This document shows positions 18,031-26,704 of a stretch of 64,000 nucleotides of DNA, one piece after another. The notes below the pieces were generated by a model. It was not told where the DNA came from, did not search any database, and was given only the letters and a program-made list of their open reading frames with translations. Position 1 is the first letter of the stretch. Each line of letters begins with the position of its first letter. The stretch is from the NCBI RefSeq assembly GCF_004216695.1, contig NZ_SGXC01000001.1, positions 1,860,001 to 1,924,000 on the forward strand, written 5' to 3'. The DNA is from Pigmentiphaga kullae (GTDB lineage Bacteria; Pseudomonadota; Gammaproteobacteria; Burkholderiales; Burkholderiaceae_B). Both the position numbers and the translations under genes were made by a program.

Positions 18031-18044
18031 CCGGGATATCCCGG
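18031..18044. promoter_or_regulatory. palindrome upstream of Mn catalase
   Basis: CCGGGATATCCCGG is a perfect 14-base palindrome 59 bp before the catalase start and 144 bp before the divergent chemoreceptor start. Its size and position fit a dimeric repressor or activator site. No regulator is identified. Confidence 0.35.
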
Positions 18045-18187
18045 ATGCGCCGGCCCGTCATCCTCCAGCAAAAAATGCTCAACTCCCGCCCCCCGCTGCC
18101 GTAAACACGGAAACGCCCGCCACGCGAAGGGCACGTGTGCGCACGAAACGACCGGCACGAGCCGGCAACAACGGTTTGGGGTAAAGA

Positions 18188-20221
18188 ATGGCTGTGTCTC
18201 TCGGCTTGGGTCGGCGTTCGCTGGCCAAACAGGTACTGGTGCTGGCGCTTTCCGTCAGCGCCGTCGTCTCGCTGGTGACCGCCGTCGTCGTGGCCTGGCA
18301 GGGCTTGAAGGCGGGCAAGGAGGCGGTCGAGCGCGAAATGATGGACGCGCTCGGTTCTGTCAATTCCAGCCTCGTGTCCTCCTTCGAGTCCTCGCGGGGG
18401 CGGGTCGAACGCCAACTGCTGGTGTTCCAGCGCATGCTCGGCGAGCTCCCGTCGCCGGACGGCACGCTTACGGAAACCGGGGTCGCCGGCGAAGTGATGA
18501 CGGTGCGGGCGGGCGAAAACGTCCTCAACGGCAATTCCGCCATCCTGCAGCGCATGCGCAGCTACACCGGCGCCGAGCCCGAACTCGTGGTGCGCCACAA
18601 CAACCGGTGGATCCGCGCCGCGACCCTGCTGCGTGGCCCCGATGGCTCGCCGCTGACCGGCCAGCCGGTGCCCGCCGACGATTTCGTCGCGACCACCATG
18701 GACTCGCAGCAGGCGGCGACCAACGTCGTCTATCGCAACAAGCGGTGGTATGCGCTGCACGTGCGGCCGCTCAAGGACGACAACGGCAAGATCTTCGGCG
18801 GCATTGCCCTCCAGGTCGACATGTCGGACGACGTCGCCAGCGCGCTCGATTTCATCGAGAGGACGGAGGTGGCCGGCCACGGCACCATGTTCGCGATGAC
18901 GCCGTCCGTGAACGGCACCTCGGAGTTCCTGGTCCATCCCCTCTACAAGGGCAAGACCGTGGAGGAAACCCCGGAAGCCGACCGGCCCTTCTTCCGCGAC
19001 CTGGTCGACCATGGACTGGGCTCCCTGGAGGCCCACCTTTCCACCGACGACTCCGATATGCTGGTCTCGTACCAGACCGTGCCCAACTGGGGCTGGACGC
19101 TGGTGGCGACGGGGCCGAAGGCCGCGTTCATGGCGGTGCAGTACAGGCAGCTCGCGCTGATCGTCGGCCTGCTGGTGGCCGGAGGCCTCCTGACCGGCCT
19201 CCTGATCTACTACCAGATGTCCACCGCGCTGCGGCCGGTGCGGGACGTGGTCGAAGGGATCGCGAGGCTGGGCGACGGCGACCTGACGCGCGACGTGCCG
19301 GCTGGGCCGCGCGGTTCGCGCAACGAGATCCACATCATGGCCGATCGCATCAACGCCACCCGCGCCCGCATCGCCCATCTCGCCCAGCAGATGAATTCCA
19401 CCGGTTCGCAGGTCGCCACGGCCACGACCCAGACGCTGCAGGCCCTGCACCAGATCGGCAAGGGCACCGAGGTGCAGTCCGAGGCGGCCAGCGGCGTCGC
19501 CGCCGCGGTCGAGCAACTGACCGTGTCCATTTCGCAGATCGCCGACAACACCCGCGAAGCCAACAGTTTCTCCCGCACGTCCAGCACGGCGGCCGAGGAA
19601 GGCGCGGTGGTCGTGACCCAGACGGTGTCCGAAATCGAGAAGATGGCCGGCCAGGTCGCCAGTTCGGCCGAGGTGGTGCAGGAGCTGGAAGCCTCGTCGC
19701 GGCAGATCTCGGCGGTGGTCAAGACCATCCAGGAGATTGCCGAGCAGACCAATCTGCTGGCGCTGAACGCCGCCATCGAGGCGGCCCGCGCCGGCGAGGA
19801 AGGGCGCGGCTTCTCGGTGGTCGCGGACGAGGTCCGGGGCCTGGCCGAGCGGACGAAGTCCTCGACGGCGCAGATCGCCCAGGTCATCGCCGCGGTGCAG
19901 AAGCAAACCTCGGTGGCCGCCGATGCCATGCGCCAGGTCAACGCCGACATGCAGCGCTCGGCCGAAGGCGCGCGCCAGGCCGGCGACGTGCTGGTCCGCA
20001 TCCGCGAGGCCGCCGGTCGCACGGCCGAAGTCATCGCCGACATCTCGAACGCCGCCATGGAACAGAAATCGGCGTCCGAGCAGATCGCCAGCCGGGTCGA
20101 GCAGATCGCCCAGTATTCCGAGGAATCGGCGGCGGCGGTGCAGCAATCGGTCGCATCGGCCGAGTCGCTGCAGAACCAGGCGCAAGTCCTGGACGAGACC
20201 ATCCGCACCTTGAGGACGTGA
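18188..20221 (+). CDS. methyl-accepting chemotaxis protein with periplasmic Cache domain
   Basis: 677 residues. A membrane helix at about 17-39 precedes a 275-residue periplasmic sensor region with Cache-like features ([40 protein letters not shown]). A second helix at about 319-341 leads to a HAMP domain. The cytoplasmic signalling hairpin tip [20 protein letters not shown] lies near residues 517-536, as in all MCPs, followed by [12 protein letters not shown]. There is no C-terminal CheR-binding pentapeptide. It senses an unknown small ligand and signals to CheA/CheW, which are not in this window. GGGG lies shortly before the ATG. A short dispersed repeat follows the stop codon directly. Confidence 0.95.
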   Translation: MAVSLGLGRRSLAKQVLVLALSVSAVVSLVTAVVVAWQGLKAGKEAVEREMMDALGSVNSSLVSSFESSRGRVERQLLVFQRMLGELPSPDGTLTETGVAGEVMTVRAGENVLNGNSAILQRMRSYTGAEPELVVRHNNRWIRAATLLRGPDGSPLTGQPVPADDFVATTMDSQQAATNVVYRNKRWYALHVRPLKDDNGKIFGGIALQVDMSDDVASALDFIERTEVAGHGTMFAMTPSVNGTSEFLVHPLYKGKTVEETPEADRPFFRDLVDHGLGSLEAHLSTDDSDMLVSYQTVPNWGWTLVATGPKAAFMAVQYRQLALIVGLLVAGGLLTGLLIYYQMSTALRPVRDVVEGIARLGDGDLTRDVPAGPRGSRNEIHIMADRINATRARIAHLAQQMNSTGSQVATATTQTLQALHQIGKGTEVQSEAASGVAAAVEQLTVSISQIADNTREANSFSRTSSTAAEEGAVVVTQTVSEIEKMAGQVASSAEVVQELEASSRQISAVVKTIQEIAEQTNLLALNAAIEAARAGEEGRGFSVVADEVRGLAERTKSSTAQIAQVIAAVQKQTSVAADAMRQVNADMQRSAEGARQAGDVLVRIREAAGRTAEVIADISNAAMEQKSASEQIASRVEQIAQYSEESAAAVQQSVASAESLQNQAQVLDETIRTLRT

Positions 20222-20251
20222 GGGGCGCCCGAAGGGCGTAGGGGGTGGGCT
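20222..20251 (-). repeat. partial copy of dispersed intergenic repeat (family 2)
   Basis: The 30 bases directly after the chemoreceptor stop are identical to 35149-35178, reading GGGGCGCCCGAAGGGCG then TAGGGGGTGGGCT on the plus strand. CGCCC-GAA-GGGCG forms a tight hairpin. It is the short arm of the longer element present at 35097-35178 and, inverted, at 45851-45930. Confidence 0.8.
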
Positions 20252-20293
20252 ACACTCCACAGGCACCTTGCCAGTCTAAGACGCCCACCAGTA

Positions 20294-21571
20294 ATGACTC
20301 TCGCCTCCGTCAGCGCGATCGAGCTGATCGCCACCGTCCTGTTCGCGATCGCGATCATCCATACCTTTTCGGTGCCCGCCTTTGCCGCGCTGGCGCACAA
20401 GGGTGGGCGGCACGCGGGGCTTTGGCACTTGCTGTCCGAGGTCGAGGCGGTATTCGGGTTCTGGGCCTTCGTGCTGCTGGTGGCCATGGCCGGCCTGTCG
20501 GGCGCCGGGGCGGCCGTCGAGTACATGGACACGCGCAATTTCACCGAGCCGCTGTTCGTGTTCGCCATCATGGTCATCGCCGCCAGCCGGCCCATCCTGA
20601 ACCTGGTGACGCAACTGGTGGGCGCCGTTGCCGCGCTGGTGCCGGGCAGCCGGTCGGTCGCGGTCTACTTCCTGACTCTGTCGGTGGTGCCGCTGCTGGG
20701 TTCGTTCATCACCGAGCCGGCGGCCATGACGCTGGCGGCGGTCATGCTGCGCGACACCAGCTTTCACCGCATCGAGGACACGCGTTTCAAGTATTTCACC
20801 CTGGGCGTGCTGTTCGTCAACGTCTCGATCGGCGGGGTCCTGACCTCGTACGCGGCGCCTCCTGTGCTGATGGTGGCGTCCACCTTCGGCTGGGACAGCG
20901 CCTACATGCTGGCCCATTTCGGCTGGCGCGCGGCATGCGCGGTGGTCCTGAACGCGCTGATCGTGACGCTTTGCTTCCACCGCCTGGTCCGGGCCCAGAC
21001 GCCCGCCGCCTCGGGCGAAGCCGGGCAGGAGCGCCGGGTGCCCTTGACCGTGACGGCCGTGCACCTGGCCTTTCTGGCGGCTGTCGTGCTGTTCGCGCAC
21101 CATCCGGCGGTGTTCGTCGGGCTGTTCCTGCTGTTCATCGGCTATACCGAGGCCTACCGGAAGTACCAGCGCCCGCTGATGATCAAGGAAGGCCTGATGG
21201 TGGGGTTCTTCCTGGCCGGTCTGGTGGTGCTGGGCGGCCTGCAGAAATGGTGGCTGCAGGACCTGCTGGCCGACATGTCGCCGCTGGTGCTGTACTGGGG
21301 CGCGACCGCGCTGACCGCCGTCACCGACAACGCGGCGCTGACCTATCTGGGTTCGCTGGTGGACGGCACCTCGGAAGCCTGGCGCACCATGCTGGTGGCG
21401 GGCGCCGTCACGGGCGGCGGGTTGACCGTCATCGCCAATGCACCCAATCCGGCCGGTTTTGCGGTCCTGAAGGGTTCCTTCCCGGGCGGGACCATCACGC
21501 CGCTCGCCCTGCTGCTGGGCGCCGCGCTGCCTACGGCGATCGCGGCGGTCTTCTTCCTGCTGCCGGTCTAG
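20294..21571 (+). CDS. putative Na+/H+ antiporter family membrane protein
   Basis: 425 residues with about eleven hydrophobic segments across the whole length. Conserved stretches SFITEPAAMTLAAVMLRD and TAVTDNAALTYLGSLVDG place polar and acidic residues inside membrane helices, and FNVSIGG-type plus ANAPNPAGF turns match the uncharacterised Na_H_antiport_3 family. Transport of sodium and protons is inferred from family naming, not shown. It starts 72 bp after the chemoreceptor, beyond a short repeat, so it probably has its own promoter. It is followed by the fmdB leader region. Confidence 0.75.
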   Translation: MTLASVSAIELIATVLFAIAIIHTFSVPAFAALAHKGGRHAGLWHLLSEVEAVFGFWAFVLLVAMAGLSGAGAAVEYMDTRNFTEPLFVFAIMVIAASRPILNLVTQLVGAVAALVPGSRSVAVYFLTLSVVPLLGSFITEPAAMTLAAVMLRDTSFHRIEDTRFKYFTLGVLFVNVSIGGVLTSYAAPPVLMVASTFGWDSAYMLAHFGWRAACAVVLNALIVTLCFHRLVRAQTPAASGEAGQERRVPLTVTAVHLAFLAAVVLFAHHPAVFVGLFLLFIGYTEAYRKYQRPLMIKEGLMVGFFLAGLVVLGGLQKWWLQDLLADMSPLVLYWGATALTAVTDNAALTYLGSLVDGTSEAWRTMLVAGAVTGGGLTVIANAPNPAGFAVLKGSFPGGTITPLALLLGAALPTAIAAVFFLLPV

Positions 21572-21706
21572 GGGCGGTGAATTTCCCGCCGGCGCCGTTT
21601 TTCCGCCTCGTCGCGCTAAATACCCAAAAAGTCGCTAAAATTCAAGGCTTTGATCAATTTCCCGAAGTCCGGCCCGCCGGTCCAGATAGCTTTGGCCGCT
21701 CTTTGA

Positions 21707-21735
21707 GTGTTCCCCGCGGACGCGGGGATGAACCG
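21707..21735 (+). CRISPR. solitary type I-E-like CRISPR repeat unit (no array)
   Basis: The 29 bases begin GTGTTCCCCGCG and end CGCGGGGATGAACCG, with GA between, matching the length and pattern of type I-E repeats, including the seven-base stem and the ATGAACCG tail. No second repeat follows at 60-61 bases and no cas gene is in the window, so it is an orphan unit. It lies nine bases before the ribosome site of fmdB, in the probable leader of the fmdB-DUF502-aspS transcript. The preceding 90 bases (about 21614-21660) are AT-rich. Confidence 0.6.
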
Positions 21736-21757
21736 GTATGCCTGAGGAGTCTTGGCG

Positions 21758-22108
21758 ATGCCTATCTACGCCTACAAGTGCAGTGCCTGCGGACACCAGC
21801 AGGATGTCTTGCAGAAGCTGTCCGATGCCCCGTTGACCGACTGCCCCCAGTGCGGGCAGTCCACTTTCTCCAAGCAATTGACCGCGGCTGGCTTTCAGCT
21901 CAAGGGATCGGGCTGGTACGTAACCGATTTCCGCAACAACGGTGGCGGCAAGTCCGGCGGTTCGGCCGCCTCGTCGACGTCGTCCACGGAAGGCAGCTCG
22001 TCCACGGAAAACAGCTCGTCCACGGCAAGTGCTTCGTCCGGCTCGGATTCCGCGGCTTCGTCGGCGCCGGCCACGCCCGCGCCGAGCACGCCGCCAGCCT
22101 CGACCTGA
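21758..22108 (+). CDS. FmdB family zinc-ribbon protein with Ser/Ala-rich tail
   Basis: 116 residues from ATG 21758, with GAGGAG eight bases upstream; an in-frame TTG six bases earlier is less likely. The first 45 residues form the FmdB putative regulatory domain, MPIYAYKCSACGHQQDV, with Cys pairs CSAC and CPQC binding zinc. After residue 65 the protein is almost only Ser, Ala, Thr and Pro, a flexible tail common in Burkholderiales members. The function is unknown. It precedes DUF502 and aspS, a conserved order, and is likely the first gene of that operon. Confidence 0.9.
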   Translation: MPIYAYKCSACGHQQDVLQKLSDAPLTDCPQCGQSTFSKQLTAAGFQLKGSGWYVTDFRNNGGGKSGGSAASSTSSTEGSSSTENSSSTASASSGSDSAASSAPATPAPSTPPAST

Positions 22109-22145
22109 CCCGGACGCGGCGCCGTCCGCTCCTACTGGAACCTTC

Positions 22146-22745
22146 GTGTTCAAACGCTACTTCGTCACTGGATTGCTGATCTGGGTCCCACTGGTCATCA
22201 CCTTGTGGGTCCTGGGCCTGGTCGTGTCGACGCTCGAGGCCGTCGTGCCGTCGGTGCTCACGTCCGAGTCGCTGTTCGGCACCCACATACCCGGCTTCGG
22301 CCTGGCGGTGGTGATCCTGGTGGTGCTGCTGACGGGAATGGGCGCGGCCAACCTGCTCGGGCGCAAGCTGCTCGAGGTCTGGGAAGGCCTGCTGGGCCGC
22401 ATCCCGCTGGTGCGTTCCATCTACAACTCGGTCAAGCAGGTCAGCGACACGGTGCTGGCGCCCAACGGCCAGGCCTTCCGCAAGGCGGTGCTGGTGCAGT
22501 ATCCGCGCGAAGGATCCTGGACGCTGGCCTTCCTGACCGGGACCCCGGGCGGCGAGGTGGCCGAACACCTGCCCGCCGACTGCGTGAGCGTTTACGTACC
22601 GACGACGCCGAATCCGACGTCGGGCTTCTTTTTGATGGTGCCGCGCGCCGATATCGTCGAGCTCGGCATGTCTGTGGATGCGGCCTTGAAGTACATCGTA
22701 TCGATGGGGGTGGTGGCGCCGGGTTCTCCGGCGCGGGGCAATTGA
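22146..22745 (+). CDS. DUF502 family membrane protein
   Basis: 199 residues from GTG 22146, chosen because [21 protein letters not shown] is the usual N-terminus of DUF502 and because sequence upstream is an Arg/Pro-rich frame read through fmdB. Two membrane helices (about 8-30 and 55-80) are followed by a soluble domain with [15 protein letters not shown] and [13 protein letters not shown]-like text ([14 protein letters not shown]). The role is unknown; membership of the fmdB-aspS operon is conserved in betaproteobacteria. It ends 76 bp before aspS. Confidence 0.88.
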   Translation: MFKRYFVTGLLIWVPLVITLWVLGLVVSTLEAVVPSVLTSESLFGTHIPGFGLAVVILVVLLTGMGAANLLGRKLLEVWEGLLGRIPLVRSIYNSVKQVSDTVLAPNGQAFRKAVLVQYPREGSWTLAFLTGTPGGEVAEHLPADCVSVYVPTTPNPTSGFFLMVPRADIVELGMSVDAALKYIVSMGVVAPGSPARGN

Positions 22746-22821
22746 CGTCCCCAAGGACGTCCGGCGCGCGCGTGCGCGGCCCGGCCCTGCATCGATACAC
22801 ACCAATTTAGACGGAGATTTC

Positions 22822-24621
22822 ATGCGTACCTGCTATACCGGCCAGGTCTCGACCGAGCACCTGGGACAAACCGTGACCCTGTTTGGCTGGGTGCATCGTC
22901 GCCGCGACCATGGCGGCGTCATCTTCATCGACCTGCGCGACCGCGAAGGCCTGGCCCAGGTCGTCTGCGATCCTGATCGCGCCGACACCTTCCAGATCGC
23001 CGAGCGCCTGCGCAACGAATTCTGCGTGCGCGTGACCGGCCTGGTCCGCAAGCGCCCCGAGGGCACGACCAACCCCGCGCTGAAATCGGGCGAAATCGAA
23101 GTGCTGGCGCACGACATCGAGATCCTGAACGCGTCGGTGACGCCGCCGTTCCAGCTCGACGACGAGAACCTGTCGGAAACCACCCGCCTGACGCACCGCG
23201 TGCTGGACCTGCGCCGCCCGCAAATGCAGCAGAACCTGATGCTGCGCTATCGCGTGGCGATCGAGTCGCGCAAATACCTGGACGGCCTGGGTTTCATCGA
23301 CATCGAAACGCCCATGCTCACCAAGAGCACGCCCGAAGGCGCGCGCGACTACCTGGTGCCCTCGCGCGTCAACCCCGGCCATTTCTTCGCGCTGCCGCAA
23401 TCGCCCCAGCTGTTCAAGCAACTGCTGATGGTGTCGGGCTTCGACCGCTACTACCAGATCGTCAAGTGCTTCCGCGACGAGGACCTGCGCGCCGACCGCC
23501 AGCCCGAGTTCACCCAGATCGACTGCGAGACCTCGTTCCTGAACGAACAGGAAATCCGCGACATCTTCGAGAACATGATCCGTCACGTGTTCAAGGAGGT
23601 GAAGGGCGTCGAGCTGGCCAACCCGTTCCCGGTCATGCCGTGGAGCGAGGCCATGGGCCGCTTCGGTTCCGACAAGCCGGACCTGCGCGTCAAGCTCGAG
23701 TTCACCGACCTGACCGACGTCATGAAGGACGTCGACTTCAAGGTGTTCGCCGGCGCTGCCAACAGCGAAGGCGGCCGGGTGGTGGCGCTGCGCGTGCCGG
23801 GCGGCGCCGAGCTGAGCCGCAGCGAGATCGATGCCTACACGCAATTCGTCGCCATTTATGGCGCGCGCGGCCTGGCATGGATCAAGGTCAACGAACTGGC
23901 CAAGGGCCGCGACGGGCTGCAATCGCCCATCGTCAAGAACATCCACGATGCCGCGCTGACCGAGCTGCTCAAGCGCAGTGGCGCGCAGGACGGCGACATC
24001 CTGTTCTTCGGGGCCGACAAGGCCCGCGTGGTCAACGACTCGATCGGCGCGCTGCGCGTGAAGATCGGCCACAGCGAGTTCGGCCGCAAGCAGGGCCTGC
24101 TCGAGGGCGACTGGAAGCCGCTGTGGGTGGTCGACTTCCCGATGTTCGAGTACGACGAGGAAGAGCAGCGCTACACCGCCGCCCACCATCCCTTCACCTC
24201 GCCCAAGGACGGCCACGAGGACCTGCTGGAGACCGATCCCGGCGCCTGCCTGGCCAAGGCCTACGACATGGTGCTGAACGGCTGGGAAATCGGCGGCGGC
24301 TCGGTCCGTATCCACCGCGAGGAAGTGCAGAGCAAGGTGTTCCGCGCGCTGAAGATCGATGCCGAGGAAGCCCAGGTCAAGTTCGGCTTCCTGCTGGACG
24401 CGCTGCAGTACGGCGCGCCCCCGCACGGCGGCATCGCCTTCGGCCTGGACCGCATCGTCACGATGATGGCCGGCGCCGAGTCCATCCGCGACGTGATCGC
24501 CTTCCCCAAGACCCAGCGCGCCCAGTGCCTGCTGACGGGCGCGCCGTCGGAAGTGGACGAGAAGCAGCTGCGCGAACTGCACGTGCGCCTGCGCGCCGCC
24601 GAGGTCAAGACGGCGCAGTAA
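22822..24621 (+). CDS. aspS: aspartate-tRNA ligase, probably non-discriminating
   Basis: 599 residues, the full bacterial length, with ACGGAG ahead of ATG 22822. The N-terminal OB fold reads the anticodon ([20 protein letters not shown]). Class II motifs follow: motif 2 [18 protein letters not shown] near residues 217-234 and motif 3 [13 protein letters not shown] near 535-547; the bacterial GAD insert lies between. His30 and Gly81 occupy the positions associated with relaxed tRNA choice in Pseudomonas and Neisseria enzymes, so it may also charge tRNA-Asn for amidation by GatCAB; this is inference. A strong terminator follows. Confidence 0.98.
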   Translation: MRTCYTGQVSTEHLGQTVTLFGWVHRRRDHGGVIFIDLRDREGLAQVVCDPDRADTFQIAERLRNEFCVRVTGLVRKRPEGTTNPALKSGEIEVLAHDIEILNASVTPPFQLDDENLSETTRLTHRVLDLRRPQMQQNLMLRYRVAIESRKYLDGLGFIDIETPMLTKSTPEGARDYLVPSRVNPGHFFALPQSPQLFKQLLMVSGFDRYYQIVKCFRDEDLRADRQPEFTQIDCETSFLNEQEIRDIFENMIRHVFKEVKGVELANPFPVMPWSEAMGRFGSDKPDLRVKLEFTDLTDVMKDVDFKVFAGAANSEGGRVVALRVPGGAELSRSEIDAYTQFVAIYGARGLAWIKVNELAKGRDGLQSPIVKNIHDAALTELLKRSGAQDGDILFFGADKARVVNDSIGALRVKIGHSEFGRKQGLLEGDWKPLWVVDFPMFEYDEEEQRYTAAHHPFTSPKDGHEDLLETDPGACLAKAYDMVLNGWEIGGGSVRIHREEVQSKVFRALKIDAEEAQVKFGFLLDALQYGAPPHGGIAFGLDRIVTMMAGAESIRDVIAFPKTQRAQCLLTGAPSEVDEKQLRELHVRLRAAEVKTAQ

Positions 24622-24650
24622 GCGACCGGCTTCGCCACGCGGCCATCCGG

Positions 24651-24680
24651 GCCCCGCTTCGAAAGAGGCGGGGCTTTTTT
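24651..24680 (+). terminator. intrinsic terminator after aspS
   Basis: GCCCCGC at 24651-24657 pairs with GCGGGGC at 24668-24674, followed by six T. The loop is ten bases. It ends the fmdB-DUF502-aspS transcript 30 bp after the aspS stop. Confidence 0.9.
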
Positions 24681-24762
24681 CATCGTCGGGCCGCCCCAAG
24701 ATGAAAAACGCCCCCTTGGCGGGCAGCGCCGCCGCGCAGCGGCAAGCGTGGGGGCTTTTTTC
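24676..24762. repeat. 87-bp dispersed repeat, copy 1 (family 1)
   Basis: This stretch matches 34604-34690 over 87 bases with four mismatches and no gaps, in the same orientation. It contains TTTTTCATC/GATGAAAAA arms (24676-24684 and 24700-24708) and a second GCCCCC/GGGGGC hairpin ending in a T tract, so it can also serve as a terminator for either strand. It encodes no plausible protein. Confidence 0.9.
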
Positions 24763-24782
24763 TTTTTTTCTTGTAAGCGCCC

Positions 24783-25406
24783 CTACACCTTGTGGATGCG
24801 GTACACGCAGCGGCCACCCCCCGCCAGCAGGTGCTGCTCGCGCGCCACCTGGGCGTCCTGGCCTGCGATCTCCTGGAACAACTGCAGTTCCGAGCGGCAA
24901 AAGCCCTGGCATGCCTGCGCCGCCGCGCAGATCGGACAGTGGTCCTCCACCAGCAGCCAATCGGCGCCGTCGCGCTCCACCCGCGCCATGTAGCCCTCGT
25001 TGGAACGGACCTGCGCCAGTTGGCGCAGGCGTTCCTCCAGGCTTTCGCCATCGCAGGCCGCCGCATAGGCGACGCGGGCTTCGGCCTCGCGCTTGGCGAT
25101 CAGGCGGTCCAGGCCTTCCTCGCCGAACAACTGCCGGATCGAATCGATCAACTGCGTCGTCAACTGGGCGTGCGTGTCGGGAAAACGACGGTTGCCCGCC
25201 TCGGTCAGGACCCAGTCCTGGCGTGGCCGGCCGGCGCCCGCCGCGGGCTGCTGTCGGCCTTCCACCAGACCCGCCGCCACCAGCTTCTGCACCTGCTGGC
25301 GCGCGGCCTCGGAGGTCAGGTCCAGCTTGCGGGCGAGGGTGGCGGTGGAGACCGGCCCATGGGTCTTGATGAAGAACAGGATGCGATCGGCGGTAGGGAA
25401 TACCAT
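24783..25406 (-). CDS. SufR-like HTH transcriptional regulator with C-terminal Cys cluster
   Basis: 207 residues. Residues 1-75 form a winged helix-turn-helix (TADRILFFIKTHGPVSTATL, then LTSEAARQQVQKLVAAGLVE). The C-terminal part has DHCPICAAAQACQGFC near residues 154-169 and a last Cys in GGGRCVYRI, the arrangement seen in SufR-like regulators that bind an iron-sulfur cluster. It would therefore sense iron-sulfur status, oxygen or nitric oxide; cluster binding is inference. It is divergent from the RND efflux operon, with an 11-base inverted repeat 17-57 bases before its own ATG, so it probably represses itself and the pump. Confidence 0.85.
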   Translation of the reverse strand: MVFPTADRILFFIKTHGPVSTATLARKLDLTSEAARQQVQKLVAAGLVEGRQQPAAGAGRPRQDWVLTEAGNRRFPDTHAQLTTQLIDSIRQLFGEEGLDRLIAKREAEARVAYAAACDGESLEERLRQLAQVRSNEGYMARVERDGADWLLVEDHCPICAAAQACQGFCRSELQLFQEIAGQDAQVAREQHLLAGGGRCVYRIHKV

Positions 25407-25422
25407 TCAATTTTCCAAGGTT

Positions 25423-25463
25423 TTTCTTGCATAAATAAAAGGTGCTCTCTAATATGCAAGAAA
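25423..25463. promoter_or_regulatory. inverted-repeat operator with overlapping divergent promoters
   Basis: TTTCTTGCATA (25423-25433) and TATGCAAGAAA (25453-25463) are perfect 11-base inverted repeats with a 19-base spacer, so half-sites are 30 bases or about three turns apart. On the plus strand TTGCAT at 25427 is followed after 17 bases by TAATAT; on the minus strand TTGCAT is followed after 17 bases by ATTTAT. Each arm thus supplies a possible -35 element for one of the two divergent units. Confidence 0.7.
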
Positions 25464-25581
25464 CTGCTTTGATAATAGGCCTTGCCGGTCCCGTTGTCGA
25501 GGAATCCGGGTTGCCGTTTGCGTTTCCCCGGTCCCGCGGCCGCGCCCGGACGGGCTCCCTCCCTCCTTCAAGGTTCGCATC

Positions 25582-26691
25582 ATGCGCAAGAAAATCCTGG
25601 TGGGCACGGCGATACTGGCCGCCGTCGTCCTGGCCGGCGTGCGCGTCGCCGCATCGGGCGGCGACGACGCTCCGCCCGCCGCCTCCTATCCCGCGCCCAA
25701 GGTGGCGGTGGCCGGCGTGCAGCGCGCCCGGCTGCCCCAGGTCTACGTGGGCGTCGGCGAACTGGAGGCCGTCCGCCAGGTCCTCCTGGCCACCGAAGTG
25801 GGCGGGCGCATCACGCGCATCGCCTTCGAGTCGGGCCAGCGAGTCAAGGCCGGACAGGTGCTGGTGCAGTTGAACGATGCCCCGGAACAGGCCGAGGCGC
25901 GTCGCCTGGAGGCGCAACTGCGCAACGCCGAACTCCAGCTCGCCCGCGTGGTCCGCCTGCTGGACGAGGATGCCGCCACGCGCGAACAGCTCGACAACGC
26001 CCGCGCCGCGCGGGACATGGCGCAGGGGGAATTGCAGCGGGTCCAGGCCCTGATCGCGCAGAAGACGGTCCGCGCGCCGTTCGACGGCGTGCTGGGTCTG
26101 CGCCGTGTCCATGCCGGGCAGTATCTGAATGCCGCAGATCCCATCGCGACGCTAGTCGATGCCGCGTCGCTGCGGGCCAATTTCTCGCTGGACGAACAGG
26201 CCGTTCCGCGGCTGCGGACCGGCCAGCCCGTGGACGTGCGGGTGGACGCCTATCCGGGCAAGCGCTTTCGCGCCACGATCAACGCCATCGATCCGATGAT
26301 CTCGCGTTCGCGCACCGTGCGGGTCCAGGCCAGCCTGGCCAATGCGGAAGGCGCGCTGAAAGCGGGCATGTACGCCAGCGTCAGGGTCGAGCGCCAGGAT
26401 GGCCCGGCCTCGGTGCTGGCGGTGCCCGAGACGGCGGTCACCTATACCGCCTACGGCGATACGGTGTTCGTCGTGCAGGATGCGCCGGGCAAGGGGCTGG
26501 TGGCCAAGCGGGTGGCGGTCAAGGTCGGTACGCGCCACGAAGGCCTGGTGGAAATCGAAGAAGGCCTGCGCGAGAACGACCGCGTGGTCACCTCGGGCCA
26601 GCTCAAGCTGAACGACGGCATGCCGGTGGAACTGAGCGCGGGCGATACGCTGCGCGACTCCGCGTCCGCCACGCGCGTCTCCGGCATCTGA
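25582..26691 (+). CDS. RND efflux periplasmic adaptor (membrane fusion protein)
   Basis: 369 residues. An N-terminal membrane anchor (KKILVGTAILAAVVLAGV) is followed by the biotinyl-lipoyl half motifs EVGGRITRIAFESGQRVKAGQ and VRAPFDGVLGLRRVHAGQYL, which flank a coiled-coil hairpin at about 105-155. The beta-barrel and membrane-proximal domains follow. It links the inner-membrane RND pump to the outer-membrane channel. It is the first gene of a four-gene operon whose next start lies 13 bp on, and it is probably controlled by the divergent SufR-like regulator. Confidence 0.94.
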   Translation: MRKKILVGTAILAAVVLAGVRVAASGGDDAPPAASYPAPKVAVAGVQRARLPQVYVGVGELEAVRQVLLATEVGGRITRIAFESGQRVKAGQVLVQLNDAPEQAEARRLEAQLRNAELQLARVVRLLDEDAATREQLDNARAARDMAQGELQRVQALIAQKTVRAPFDGVLGLRRVHAGQYLNAADPIATLVDAASLRANFSLDEQAVPRLRTGQPVDVRVDAYPGKRFRATINAIDPMISRSRTVRVQASLANAEGALKAGMYASVRVERQDGPASVLAVPETAVTYTAYGDTVFVVQDAPGKGLVAKRVAVKVGTRHEGLVEIEEGLRENDRVVTSGQLKLNDGMPVELSAGDTLRDSASATRVSGI

Positions 26692-26704
26692 ACCGGGTGC
26701 CGCC

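Noticed and set aside
17900-20266. 788-codon minus-strand open frame opposite the chemoreceptor
   Set aside because: The plus strand encodes a full MCP with conserved hairpin; the minus text is low-complexity.
21640-21652. IHF-like site ahead of the CRISPR-type repeat
   Set aside because: ATTCAAGGCTTTG matches all but one base of the IHF pattern, but its distance of about 55 bases from the repeat does not fit a known leader and chance in AT-rich sequence is high.
21736-21800. A possible second CRISPR repeat one spacer after 21735
   Set aside because: The sequence at that distance is fmdB coding DNA and has no repeat-like stem; only one unit exists, so no array is called.
22807-26112. 1101-codon minus-strand open frame over aspS
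   Set aside because: Antisense to aspS and spans the terminator and the regulator gene; a shadow of codon bias.
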